Shown: one piece after another, positions 1 through 9,377 of the stretch
How positions within the stretch are numbered: position 1 is the first letter of the stretch
Layout of the letters: each line of letters begins with the position of its first letter
Source: Leptidea sinapis
Lineage: Eukaryota > Arthropoda > Insecta > Lepidoptera > Pieridae
Length of the DNA stretch: 64,000 bases
NCBI RefSeq assembly: GCF_905404315.1
Contig: NC_066275.1
Location: forward strand, 3,162,001 to 3,226,000
Reading direction: 5' to 3'
Notes under the pieces: generated by a model
Told to the model about the DNA's origin: nothing
The model's database searches: none
What the model saw: the letters and a program-made list of their open reading frames with translations, nothing else
Made by a program: the position numbers and the translations under genes

Positions 1-1563
1 TGGGGCAACATTATAAAAACAATATTATTATGTTCGCTTATTGAAATAAAAAAAAAATATTATTAATGTTCTGTGAAGATCTTATCGGTTGAAAGATATG
101 ACTGCCGATTTCTGTTTTAAACAGATTTACTTCTTATTTTATTTTAACTCAGTTTAAGCCTCATGTAACAGTAAATATATCTGTCTAACTAATGTATTTA
201 CAATAGGTAATATGCTTCAAATAAGTTGTTATTTGTTTTTTATTTAATTTGATGTAAAACATTATTTCGGAGCGCTGAATACTTTGAACTCGATAAAATT
301 TTAGGTCATAGTAAATTTAATTATATTTGTATATTAAATGTTTCTTGCTTATGAATAGAGAACATAAGTTTTATCTTATATTATCATTAAACTTAATAAC
401 AATATTTTTTCTTCTGTCTGTGTTCTTAAATAGATACCGTTTTTATGTTGATTTTACTGGCATATATTTAATTTTAAAATTTTCCGATTACTATTCTTTT
501 GTAGCGATCATTAAACTTATTAAGCCTGAGATATTTTTTTCAAGCATCAAAGCTTTAAGAAGATGTTGAACTAGCGCCATCTTGACAGAGATATAGTATG
601 CAGTATATTAAATTTGTGATGCAGATTGGTAGTGTGAACAATAACGTAATTTCAAAATAATTTAATACATATTCAAGCTATAACTATTTCAAAGTTGAGT
701 TAGTTTAAAATATTTATATGAACCAGAAATGCTCTTGTTAATCAGATATTGTCCCTGTATTCCTTTATGCTTAAGAAATCCATTGGTTTACTTCGCACAC
801 AATCACGAAGAGGGCACATTGAATTTAAGTGCAACAGCGCATTCTTGATTGATGGATTATTCCATGAACCTTATTTCACATTATATACTACAACTACGCC
901 GTGACGTTCTGGACGAAAGCACTTCTAGAAAACCCATCTTACAGTTAAGTTAACTCCCATTATTCCAAATCGACAAAAGGATATCGAAAACGACCACAGA
1001 ACAAAGATCAATATATAAAAGAGAGAAGATAGCTGTATATTTATTGAAATAACTTCTTTAAACACCAAATTATATGCTTTACAATATTAGTATTTCTATA
1101 AATAAAATTTATAAACACAAAATAACCCATGACCACACATCGTTTTGAGTACACGAAGCGTTAATTAAACTCATAACAATGGAAGGATAAGCAAATAATT
1201 CAATAAGCCACGAGGTGGCACTCTAGTCGTATTTCACGATGAGCCGCGGTCGGTTTGCTCAGGGATAGTACAAGAGACCACTTCCAAATTAATCTTACGC
1301 TCAAGTTAAACCTATAGAGGGGTATATTTATTTAAATAGTTACGGAACTACCTGCGTGATGTGATCTATTGATATTAGCGGTTATTTTATAAGTCATATG
1401 ATCGGTGGGTTTGGTTCATAACTCAGGACTCAGAAGATGATATAAATGAGAATAATATATGAAAAAAAATGTTAGAGGAGGAAAGTGTTTGACATATATC
1501 TAGCATATCTGATGTTTTACATTTAGTACATGTTTTATAAAATATTTTATATTTTTATTATAT
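1..1563. other. AT-rich non-coding DNA, nothing recognised
   Basis: No open frame here has a recognisable domain and no repeat family was identified. The 80-codon frame at 327-569 is built of F, L, I, Y and K codons, as expected from translating AT-rich DNA, so I do not call it a gene. No tRNA, terminator or promoter pattern was seen. Confidence 0.5.
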
Positions 1564-1975
1564 ACTAGCTGACCCGACAGACGTTGTTCTAAATATATAT
1601 AAATAATAAATAATATAATAAATAAATATATATAGTGAATAAAATAATGTTTTTATATGAATTTGTCAATAATATATCATAACATCAAAAATTACTTCGT
1701 AAAATATGCACATTGCTGTCGTAATGAAATTGTTTCACAGCAGAACTGTCAAACCGTGCGTCAATAAATTCTCTCATAGAAATTATGTATGGACACATCA
1801 AAGGAAAAACAAATTTCTTGTTTTTATTTAATTTTGCATTATTTTCCTATTTATTCACCTTTTAAACCTTCTCTGGACTACCACAAATAATTCAAGACCT
1901 AAATTTGCCAAATCGGTCCAGCCGTTATCGAGTTTTAGCGAGACTAAAGAACAGCAATTCATTTATATATATATA
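1564..1975 (+). repeat. CTAG-ended interspersed repeat, long subtype
   Basis: It begins CTAGCTGACCCGACAGACG and ends in an (AT)n-type tail after a segment reading CGGTCCAGCCGTTATCGAG. A second copy at 61136-61478 matches along most of its length, including the segments CCTTCTCTGGACT and TTTTAGCGAGACTAA. The head is shared with the repeats at 24.4-25.3, 29.5 and 37.2 kb, so a family with several 3' subtypes is present. I recall this head as very common in Lepidoptera. The class (SINE-like or Helitron-like) cannot be fixed from these copies. Confidence 0.75.
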
Positions 1976-2080
1976 AATTAATAGGAGAATAAAATTTGAT
2001 TCTTTTCAACAAAATATATTTGGCAAATAGTATGCTATCTACAGCTGAGTTCAGTCTTATTTTGATGAATTTTTTAAAAC

Positions 2081-2312
2081 TCATCATCATCACCGTCATC
2101 AGCCGAAAGGCGCTCACTGCTGGACAAAGTCTCTCCAAAATATTTCCATGACGATCGGTCAAGCGTAGCCCTCATCCAACGTATTCCGGCGATCTTGACC
2201 AAAACGTCGGTTCATCTTGTGGGGAATCTACCAACACAGCATTTTTCCGGACGTGGTCACCATTCGAGGACTTTACTGTCAAAAGCCACTACAGTTTCAC
2301 AAACAGTCTTCA
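2081..2312 (-). mobile_element. RTE-type non-LTR retrotransposon, 3' coding fragment
   Basis: On the minus strand this is a decayed C-terminal piece of an endonuclease-reverse transcriptase. Landmarks are the complement of TCCACTGCTGGACAAAG near the stop, and the stretches encoding the RPPTRWTDD-like and AAQDR-like segments seen better in the copies at 14.0, 33.6, 41.3 and 54.2 kb. Frame is broken and substitutions are many. The 116-codon plus-strand frame over it is an antisense artefact. DNA to about 2640 looks like further decayed repeat but was not assigned. Confidence 0.7.
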
Positions 2313-3370
2313 GCTTCGTCAGTTGGCTCTACCCAATAGACGTATTTCGTGCGAATACTTTGGAGCCTTTGTTGCGCTCTATGGCCACTTTCACACTCAA
2401 TATGTTCTTCAGTTCTGATCTTCAATCTGTGTTATGGCGGCGTATATCGCTAGTCAATGAGTTCGGTCTATTTCGCTGCCTATACTGGGAAGCATCGTAC
2501 GGGGAAAGGTCATTTGGCGTGTTATATCTATCAATTAGAGGGTAGAGTCTGAGATTTTTCCGGTTCTTTTTGAACGACTGGGTCTCAATTATTCAAGGCC
2601 AGTTTTGAACAGTGCCACGCACCTGTTATTATACTCGTCCACATGAACGCAGTCACCTAGGCATTTGAAGCGGTTTTGCAATTCGAGTTGAAAGTTCAAA
2701 ACCCTCAACCATCCTCTATTTTAGCTATGTAAGGCCGGTAATAATGCGATGTCTTTTTGGTTGAATGCACATATTTTGATCATCACTCTTACCCAAAAGC
2801 ATTGTCCTCGACTCGAGTTGATGTATGTGTAATTTCAGAATAAAAACAATATGTATATTTATTTCAGGGAGCAATATTGCACCGCCCCCTGGCCTATAAG
2901 TATCCACGAACCTCATTGTTTATGCCAGCGCCTGCAGAGCCGATAGCAGAGACTCGGCCAGAGGAACCCAACTAATGTTAATTTTATGAACAGCCTATAA
3001 CACTGTGAAATATTTACCGATCGTCTCGAACTTTACAACTTTCAATTAATACTTAAGCTTTAATAATCTACACTCATAAATTTTAGGAGTGTTGTTTTGG
3101 TTAAATAATACGCTGGGTTAATAGAACAAATATATTCGAATAGTTATTTTTTATTTTGCCAACTTTTTAAGAAGATAAATTAATAATTATAACTGTATTT
3201 AACATCAGTTATTGCGGAATATCTATGAGACTGTTGACTTGTTGTAAATTTTGGTTGTTTGTGACCATGCACGTTTCAAAACAAAAGGGAGGAACAGAAT
3301 TTGTTATTACCCACGTAATAACAAAAATGTAATTGTGCGTGTCTTTATTATTTTTATTGGTATTATAATT
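2313..3370. other. Unassigned sequence, probably old repeat debris
   Basis: From 2313 to 2640 the base composition is higher in G+C and resembles old coding-type repeat DNA, but no domain could be read in any frame. The remainder is AT-rich with no recognised feature. Confidence 0.35.
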
Positions 3371-3720
3371 AGCTAAACCTTAGATTAAGGATTGGTCTCC
3401 GCTGCGCTCCAACTAGATACTGCACTACCAGAACAATTTTTTAACGCAACAGAACGCTTTTTTATTACAGCAACTATTAGATGCTTACTATGTGTTCCCA
3501 GTGTATTTCTTATTTCTTGTAGTATTATTCTTACAAAGTTTTAGTTTCAATTATTAGCAAAGTTAAACAGAACATGTGGCACGTTTACATCACACATTGT
3601 TCGAGAATGGCTCGAATACGCCCACTTGGGCGTAGTATTAGTCGCAGCACTTTGCGACTACGCCTGCGGTATCTAGTTGCAGCGCAGCGGAGATCAATAC
3701 TTAATCTAAGAACTAAACTT
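3371..3720. mobile_element. MITE-like element with ~55-bp terminal inverted repeats
   Basis: The left end (3371-3428) and right end (3661-3720) are inverted copies. Both arms contain TCTCCGCTGCGCT followed by AACTAGATAC, and both carry CTTAGATTAAG-type outer sequence. The arms match at most positions over about 55 bases. The ~230-bp interior has no open frame of note. This structure is expected for a non-autonomous DNA transposon or fold-back. A target-site duplication could not be defined with confidence. Confidence 0.75.
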
Positions 3721-4459
3721 GTGTCCAGTTCCCACAATTTGAAGTGAAACTCTTCAAAAGTGATTGGCAACAATAAATTGTAAATAATAACAATTTTCCC
3801 CGTGAGCAGCCGTAATCCTACCAACCGGCATTATAAATACCCGGGGCCTTCCCTGTCCCCCGGGATGTAGAACCCCCTATCTGCAATTTTCTTACGGCGG
3901 AACTATTCCGAATTAATCCCCCAATAGGGCTAAGGAAGATATATTTTTATTTCAAGATAAAATGCTGTTGTTGTATTTATTCGTTTAGTCGCGATGTTTT
4001 ACAATGATTTTTTAGCATTGAATGCAGTAAATGTAAATTCTATGTTCACTCCTGACGCAAAACTACCGTTACGGTCGCGTTTTAATTATGTTTTATTTAT
4101 TTATAACATATCATACATCTCGTTGAGATAACTTTTTGATTTGAATAATTAGAAATTTGAAAATTTTACTCAAACATTACCTATATTTCTCCTTTCTCCT
4201 ATTATTCACAAGACCCAACGTATATTTTTTTATTGTAGTAATTTTTTTGCCTCAATATTATAAGAGGCAAATTAACCAAAGTGCTCTGATCTCAGTTTGC
4301 TAATATAATATATTATATAATAATATATAAATATATATAAATAGATTTATAATCTATAATCGTTTAATATCAATACAGCTTTTGGAGGAGTCAGTTTCTA
4401 TAGTAGGCTCTAAGACAATAAGGGTTATTAACCCCGATTTTTTTTGTTATTATTTTTAT
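3721..4459. other. Non-coding DNA with a short GC-rich patch
   Basis: A GC-rich patch at 3832-3905 holds the near-palindrome CCCGGGGCC...CCCCCGGG. The rest is AT-rich, with TATA-type runs at 4300-4345. No gene was recognised. Confidence 0.4.
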
Positions 4460-4738
4460 TTTATTATGATTAAGCTTTGAAAAAAACATACAACTTAAAA
4501 TTTTCACCCTTCTACGATCAACCCCTGTTTTTAATCACGATTTTTATACTATTCTGTTCCATCCACAGATCCGCAATAGGGTTGCAAGATGGCAATCGAA
4601 TACAATAATTATAGTAGAATATATTGGATAGGTCTGAGAATTGGTCGTCATCTATTTTTTATACCCCAAAAATTTTAATATTTGAATTTTATTTTATTAA
4701 TTTAATTGGCAATACAAGTTTGTTGGGTCAGCTTGTAA
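4460..4738 (-). repeat. CTAG-ended interspersed repeat, minus strand
   Basis: It reads towards its head GGGTCAGCTTGTAA at 4725-4738, with the complement of the family head slightly mutated. It contains the family internal segments CGATCAACCCCTG, GGTTGCAAGATGGCAATCG and GTCTGAGAATTGG, all present in the copy at 37.2 kb. The copy is 5'/3' incomplete. Confidence 0.65.
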
Positions 4739-4774
4739 TATGTGGCATCATTACAAAATCTACTTACAGTCCCA

Positions 4775-4855
4775 GTCAGTTCGAGCCCCGCATCGTTCAT
4801 AAATTTTGTTTTCAAATTTTAGTTGTATAATTAATCCCAGAAGTGAGGGTTACCA
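4775..4855 (+). repeat. Composite tRNA-like SINE, end fragment
   Basis: It starts inside a B-box-like segment (GTTCGAGCCCCGCATCG), continues through the AT-rich tail TTTTAGTTGTATAATTA, and ends with the junction box TTAATCCCAGAAGTGAGGG. The same three pieces recur at 7.2-7.6 kb and 63.7-64.0 kb, which supports the assignment. Confidence 0.6.
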
Positions 4856-5660
4856 CTTATTGTGTTGCATAAAATAAAAAAATGTAACACACAAGTTAAA
4901 TATTACAAAAGAAAAATCGTTGCTTATTGACAAAAAGCGTAGAGACGAATTCGTACATTATGTAATACGAACAAATGTGGATTTCACTTTGCACACAAAA
5001 AATTCTAGTAGAGGGGCCTTACATTCAAGACCCTTAAATATTTACTTCCTTAGTATTAAAGTACAGTCGTCGTCATCGTTGCAAAAAACGGAAAATCTTT
5101 TTTTTCTAATTTCTAACACCATCTAATAGACACTAAAATTCAAAATGGATCTAGTGAAATACTCAAGAAAAAAATATATAAGAAGAATAAATATTTTCAT
5201 ATTAATCGGCCGAAACACTACCTATCCACAAACACTATGCTATTATATATATTGTTCCTTTATTATTTAACGAATTTACAACAAATTATTTATATGCCTA
5301 GCACACATTATGTTTGAGGTTATTATATACCATGAACAACTAGCTAATTTTCATACTCATAGTTTGTATAATTCATTGGAAATCCGACGCAGAATAACCG
5401 CCACACATTCTTATGTTTGGGACGTATAAACGAGTATACCATACAGGAATCAATGGAGTTACTAGTAACGTAATAATTTTAAATATAATAATTTTTCAAC
5501 TGCCTTAATATTAATTATCGGACAGCTCATACGAACAAAGTCTTTGTTAATCATAATTATACCCAATTATATAACTATACCCTCATTTTGTATCAGCAAC
5601 GATGCATGTATCATAAATAATAAATAAATAAATAAAATCAATAAACCTTAGTATATTTTT
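4856..5660. other. AT-rich non-coding DNA
   Basis: No recognised repeat or coding frame. The 68-codon frame from 4920 lacks any domain. Confidence 0.4.
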
Positions 5661-5768
5661 TCAACTCTACGGTTGTGGCTTCATCTACAGGATCTACTTT
5701 ACAGTTCTTAACCTGCTCAACAACAATGATTTTAGTAAATTGATTTGAGATGTCACTCTTCCAAACCA
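5661..5768 (-). repeat. Composite tRNA-like SINE, body fragment
   Basis: It matches the plus-strand reading of the copies at 7430-7540 and 63.83-63.94 kb (GGTTGTGGCTTCATCTACAG, then CTACTTTACAGTT and TTGAGATGTCACTCTT). The head and tail are missing. Confidence 0.65.
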
Positions 5769-7229
5769 AAAGTAATTAATTAGTTTGAAACAAATTACTT
5801 AAAGATAACGAATTTGTACCCATTATCGTCCAGGTTTACCTAATTGAAAGCATGGTGTGAGATAAATAATATAATAAATTCAGTGAAAGCGCATTGACCG
5901 CGACTGTACAATATTAATACCGGGATATTTAGATCACGTCCCCGCGACTTCAGGTGTCGGGCGTCGCCGCCATATTTTTGCGTCAACACCACATTTATAT
6001 GATAATGCGAATGATGGCGATACCCGAACTTGCCAAAGATGAGTTCCGAAAAATTTCGGGCTGGCGATATTTGCTCGCAGTTCGACGTTTCGTTAGAACC
6101 GAGCGACCGGGGTGTGGGGGTATAATAGACATTACAGTTTCAATTCGTATGAAATACTCCCCGATATTGGGTGAGGAAATGTGAAATTTGTCTCGATATT
6201 ATTCCGTTTTTACTTTTTTAAAGAATAAATGTTTGTCATTGGCGATAACTACGTATTACTAGAGCTAACTGTCTCTCCCTCTGAAATAATCTAACAAAAT
6301 AGCTCATCCTAAAATCTATCTACGCCCGTGATCCTGAATTAATATATTTTGGAAATTCTATAACTTTTTTTTTTATTTTTTTTCTGTTTTTCATCAATTA
6401 ATATACACACAAGCCATAACATGTGTTTGAATCATTAAATTTGATGAAACATTTAATGGAATTTACGGCTTTCCAACAAAATGTCGACTTAGAGAATTTA
6501 TATATAGGTATAATACAAATATTTTAAAATAAAATAAATAAACATTATAATTATTATCTAGTGCTTTGATAAGCAAACAAAGCACCAGGTAAGATCTAGA
6601 AAAAAATTATAGGCGAATATAGAACTAGCCACACGTTTCAATTGACCTACTTTGTCGATTGTACAAAATAGTTTTCAAATAGTGTATTAGATTAGTTCAA
6701 TAAGATTATTTTTCTGTTTTAAATCAGTTTGGCCGAAAGACTTATTCATAAAGTATAAAAATAGTTATTAAATGGTGTATCGAATTAGTTCAATACTACT
6801 AATTTACAGGATTATTTTTTTGTTATAAATAAGTAAAGTCGAAAGAAGTAATTTAAATTGAATTGAATTAACATTAAAGAAGCTTTAAAAATCTACACAA
6901 AACCTATCAAACACAAATTAAAACATTACGTAATACAGCCAAACAAATAGTTAAAAATGAAGTGAGATACCTCGACCTCCCTCAAATAACAATAATAATA
7001 ATTATAATCGTAAACCGCAACTCACGGATGAAAAATTTTATGGATAACAGCACTTCAAGCATTTACGCCTTACCTGAAACAAAAGAAACAACAATTTAGT
7101 ACAGCAGGGAGATGAATAAAACTCAACAATGTGCTTGAGTCATTGACGTATTGAAATACAGATGGAGTGCCGTCCGAGTTTATAAGAAACGAATTCACTA
7201 CTCATCTGGCAGCTGAGACACAGTTCATT
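5769..7229. other. Unassigned DNA including a GC-richer unique block
   Basis: A block at about 5935-6185 is clearly less AT-rich than its surroundings. It carries a 76-codon frame (5954-6184, no near-cognate start context or domain) and no recognised repeat. It could be unique conserved non-coding DNA or an old unrecognised element. The rest is AT-rich. Confidence 0.35.
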
Positions 7230-7612
7230 CAAGTTTTTTACACAAATAAAACTGAAAACAAAATTAAAACAAAACTATCTTTTCTTGCACAAATAAAACT
7301 GAAAACGAAATTTTATGAACGATGCTGGTCTCGAGCCCGCGGCCTCTTGCATTCCCTGCGAGCGCTCTTTCCAACTGAGCCAACCGTTTGAGTCACGTAT
7401 CGTTTATAAAATCTTGTAGGCTTTGTTCATCTCTCAGGTTGTGGCTTCATCTACAGTATCTACTTTACAGTTAACAACCTGCTCAACCCCATTATTTGCG
7501 TATTAGGAAATTGACTTGAGATGTCGCTCTTGCAAATCTAAACAATTTGTTATGTTTTAAGTGATAACCCTCACTTCTGGGATTAAATACACAAATAAAA
7601 CTGAAAACAGAA
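7230..7612 (-). mobile_element. Composite tRNA-derived SINE with repeated tail units
   Basis: On the minus strand a tRNA-like head lies at 7322-7391: an A-box (TGGCTCAGTTGG) and a diverged B-box (GGGCTCGAGACC) flank a helix-like CTCGC...GCAAG. Downstream on that strand lies a tail ending TTTTCAGTTTTATTTGTG, followed by a second copy of the same tail. A third copy of this 18-mer sits at about 7590-7610, upstream of a ~200-bp body. The 18-mer therefore brackets the units, and they appear tandemly fused. Other pieces are at 4.8, 5.7, 32.1, 41.7 and 63.7 kb. Confidence 0.7.
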
Positions 7613-8000
7613 TTTTAATTCGAGGCTTATATTACATAACAATAATGGACCTGTCAGACAATTTCAAGGCATTTCAAAAGCAATTATGTCAATTGTGTGT
7701 TTGTGTATTGCATTATCGACATATAGATATATCAACACATCTCCTGTCGAAAACCATAAACTAAAAAAGCTGTTAAATGCCGTGGAATTCAGAATGCGCT
7801 AGAATGCTATAGGGACAATAAAAATTGCATCCCGATAAATTAAGATTCCCGCTAGGATTTCTTACAGTTAAAGAGCTCGATTTAGATGCTTGCAATCCTA
7901 ATATGTGGGTGTAAAGTCCAGAAATTTTTTCAAACTTTGTTTAGGGTGAAATAAGACGGATAATCTCACTCCACTAAATGCCACATTATTTTTATCAGTT

Positions 8001-8035
8001 AGAAACGGATCTAATCGGCGATTAAATCCGTTTCT
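8001..8035. repeat. 35-nt palindrome, 17-bp arms
   Basis: The arms AGAAACGGATCTAATCG and its inverse pair over 17 positions with one mismatch around a single central base. It is probably the remnant of inverted terminal repeats or a cruciform-type MITE, with no coding context. Confidence 0.7.
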
Positions 8036-8627
8036 TTAATTAGATCCGGCGAAAAGGAAGCAAAAGTAAAAAAATTAGGGTCCGAAGATAATTTTGCTAC
8101 GTGTTCTGTCTATCTGGTTCTTCTTTTTTTACGCAGTAGCATCAAATTATATCCAACATTCTCATAAATACATATTCCTACAGATACATTTTACGCCGCC
8201 CCATGAAATACAGCGGCAGTAACAAGACACGAAAATGAGATAAGGTTTATGGTTTTTCCGGATAAATGCACGAAAAAATTACCTCTTGACGAAGGTAAGG
8301 TACAAAGACATAGCCGTGCTTCGCTCATTCGGGAAGGGTTTGCATGTTATGAGGAATAATGGGGGCAGTTATGATTTCCAAGAGGTACGTTTAAATTGTG
8401 TTTTGAGAATCATGCATGTAAGATTTATTTTCGGACTTTGATGGACGAATAGCCCTTCATATAGGAATAATTGTACAAAAACTTTATGGAGAGTAACATA
8501 ATTGTCCCTTGGGTAACATTTATATAAAATATTTTATCACGTATTATAAATATTTATTAAATAAAAGACAAAATAATGTTTTGCTCATAAATGTAACAAG
8601 CAAGGGCTTGTAATGTAACAAGTAAGG

Positions 8628-8657
8628 GATAAAGCTTACTAAGGAGTAAGCTTTATC
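8628..8657. repeat. Perfect 13-bp hairpin with AAGG loop
   Basis: GATAAAGCTTACT, loop AAGG, then AGTAAGCTTTATC. The arms are perfect. No T-run or gene stands next to it, so a terminator role is not supported. Confidence 0.75.
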
Positions 8658-8794
8658 AATACTATAAATAGATATTAAGAGTTGTATTATTTTTTGCTTT
8701 TCACGTGTTAGTAATCAATAGAAGTCTTCGCTCAGGAATTACCTCGCCGCCCAAATAAAGCCTAAACGATTATGTCACTTTTTTAATTTATTAT

Positions 8795-9067
8795 TTTTAA
8801 ATTACTCCTGAAGACGGACGGTTTTCCGAACCAACAATTTCATCTTGAAAGAACTGAAGATAAAAGAAAGGACATCGTTGACTATGTAATTACGAATGCT
8901 GAAGTTCTTTGGTCATATCTCCAAAAATGAAGGATCAATTGAGCGGTTGAGATGGAGGGGAAAAGAGTGAGAGGACGCTCACCCACCCACGCGATGGACG
9001 GACCTAATCAAAGCAGTGACCCAGACAACTCTTGTGGAGTACTCCCGCAATGCTACAAACCGCCAAA
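8795..9067 (+). pseudogene. Non-LTR retrotransposon reverse transcriptase, C-terminal remnant
   Basis: After frame shifts, the plus strand reads a typical lepidopteran LINE C-terminus. A KRVRGRSPT segment is followed, after a small indel at about 9000, by WTDLIKAVTQTTLVEYSRN, then ATNRQKW ending at about 9072. Upstream pieces (about 8860-8930) resemble the preceding zone of the same proteins but are full of stops. This is the end of a pol ORF lying beyond the catalytic reverse-transcriptase domain. It runs without a gap into the short A-tailed element that begins at 9068, whose first bases overlap the K-W codons. The copy is dead because of frameshifts and stops and a missing catalytic region. 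Confidence 0.75.
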
Positions 9068-9377
9068 AGTGGGAGGCTCCTTTTCACGGGAAGTCTGCTA
9101 AATTATGGGTACCACAACAACGCCTTTTTCTGCCGTGAAGCAGTAATGTGTAAACATTACTGTGTTTCTGTCTGAAGGGCGCCGTAGCTAGTGGAATTAC
9201 TGAGCAAATGAGACTGAACATCTTATGTCTCAAGGTGTGACGAGCGCAATTGTAGTGCCTCTCAGAATTTTTGGGTTTTTCAAGAATCCTGAGCGGCACT
9301 GCATTGTTATGGGTAGGATGTATCAATTACCATCAATTGAACGTCCTGCTCGTCTCGTCCCTTATTTTCATAAAAAA
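9068..9377 (+). mobile_element. Short A-tailed SINE-like element, copy 1
   Basis: It starts AGTGGGAGGCTCC, passes through GGGTACCACAAC and the hairpin zone, and ends ACGTCCTGCTCGTCTCG...TTTTCATAAAAAA. It differs from other copies at the left: the usual ACCAGTGGG start is replaced by LINE coding sequence (…AACCGCCAAAAGTGGG), so element and LINE are joined. Shadow frames on both strands (9084-9326, 9225-9419) recur in every copy and are not genes. Confidence 0.85.

Larger units (their letters stand above)
7613..8794. other. Unassigned DNA with two perfect or near-perfect hairpins
   Basis: No gene was recognised. Hairpins at 8001-8035 and 8628-8657 are listed separately. A moderately GC-rich piece at 8180-8400 has no readable domain. 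Confidence 0.4.

Noticed and set aside
2195..2545. 116-codon plus frame
   Set aside because: Mostly antisense to an RTE fragment, followed by unassigned decayed sequence; no domain.
3832..3905. GC-rich patch as a promoter or CpG island
   Set aside because: Too short, with no start-site motif or downstream gene.
7322..7391. Possible tRNA gene on the minus strand
   Set aside because: The head resembles a tRNA, but the B-box is diverged, the acceptor stem does not close, and the same head recurs in a repeat family.
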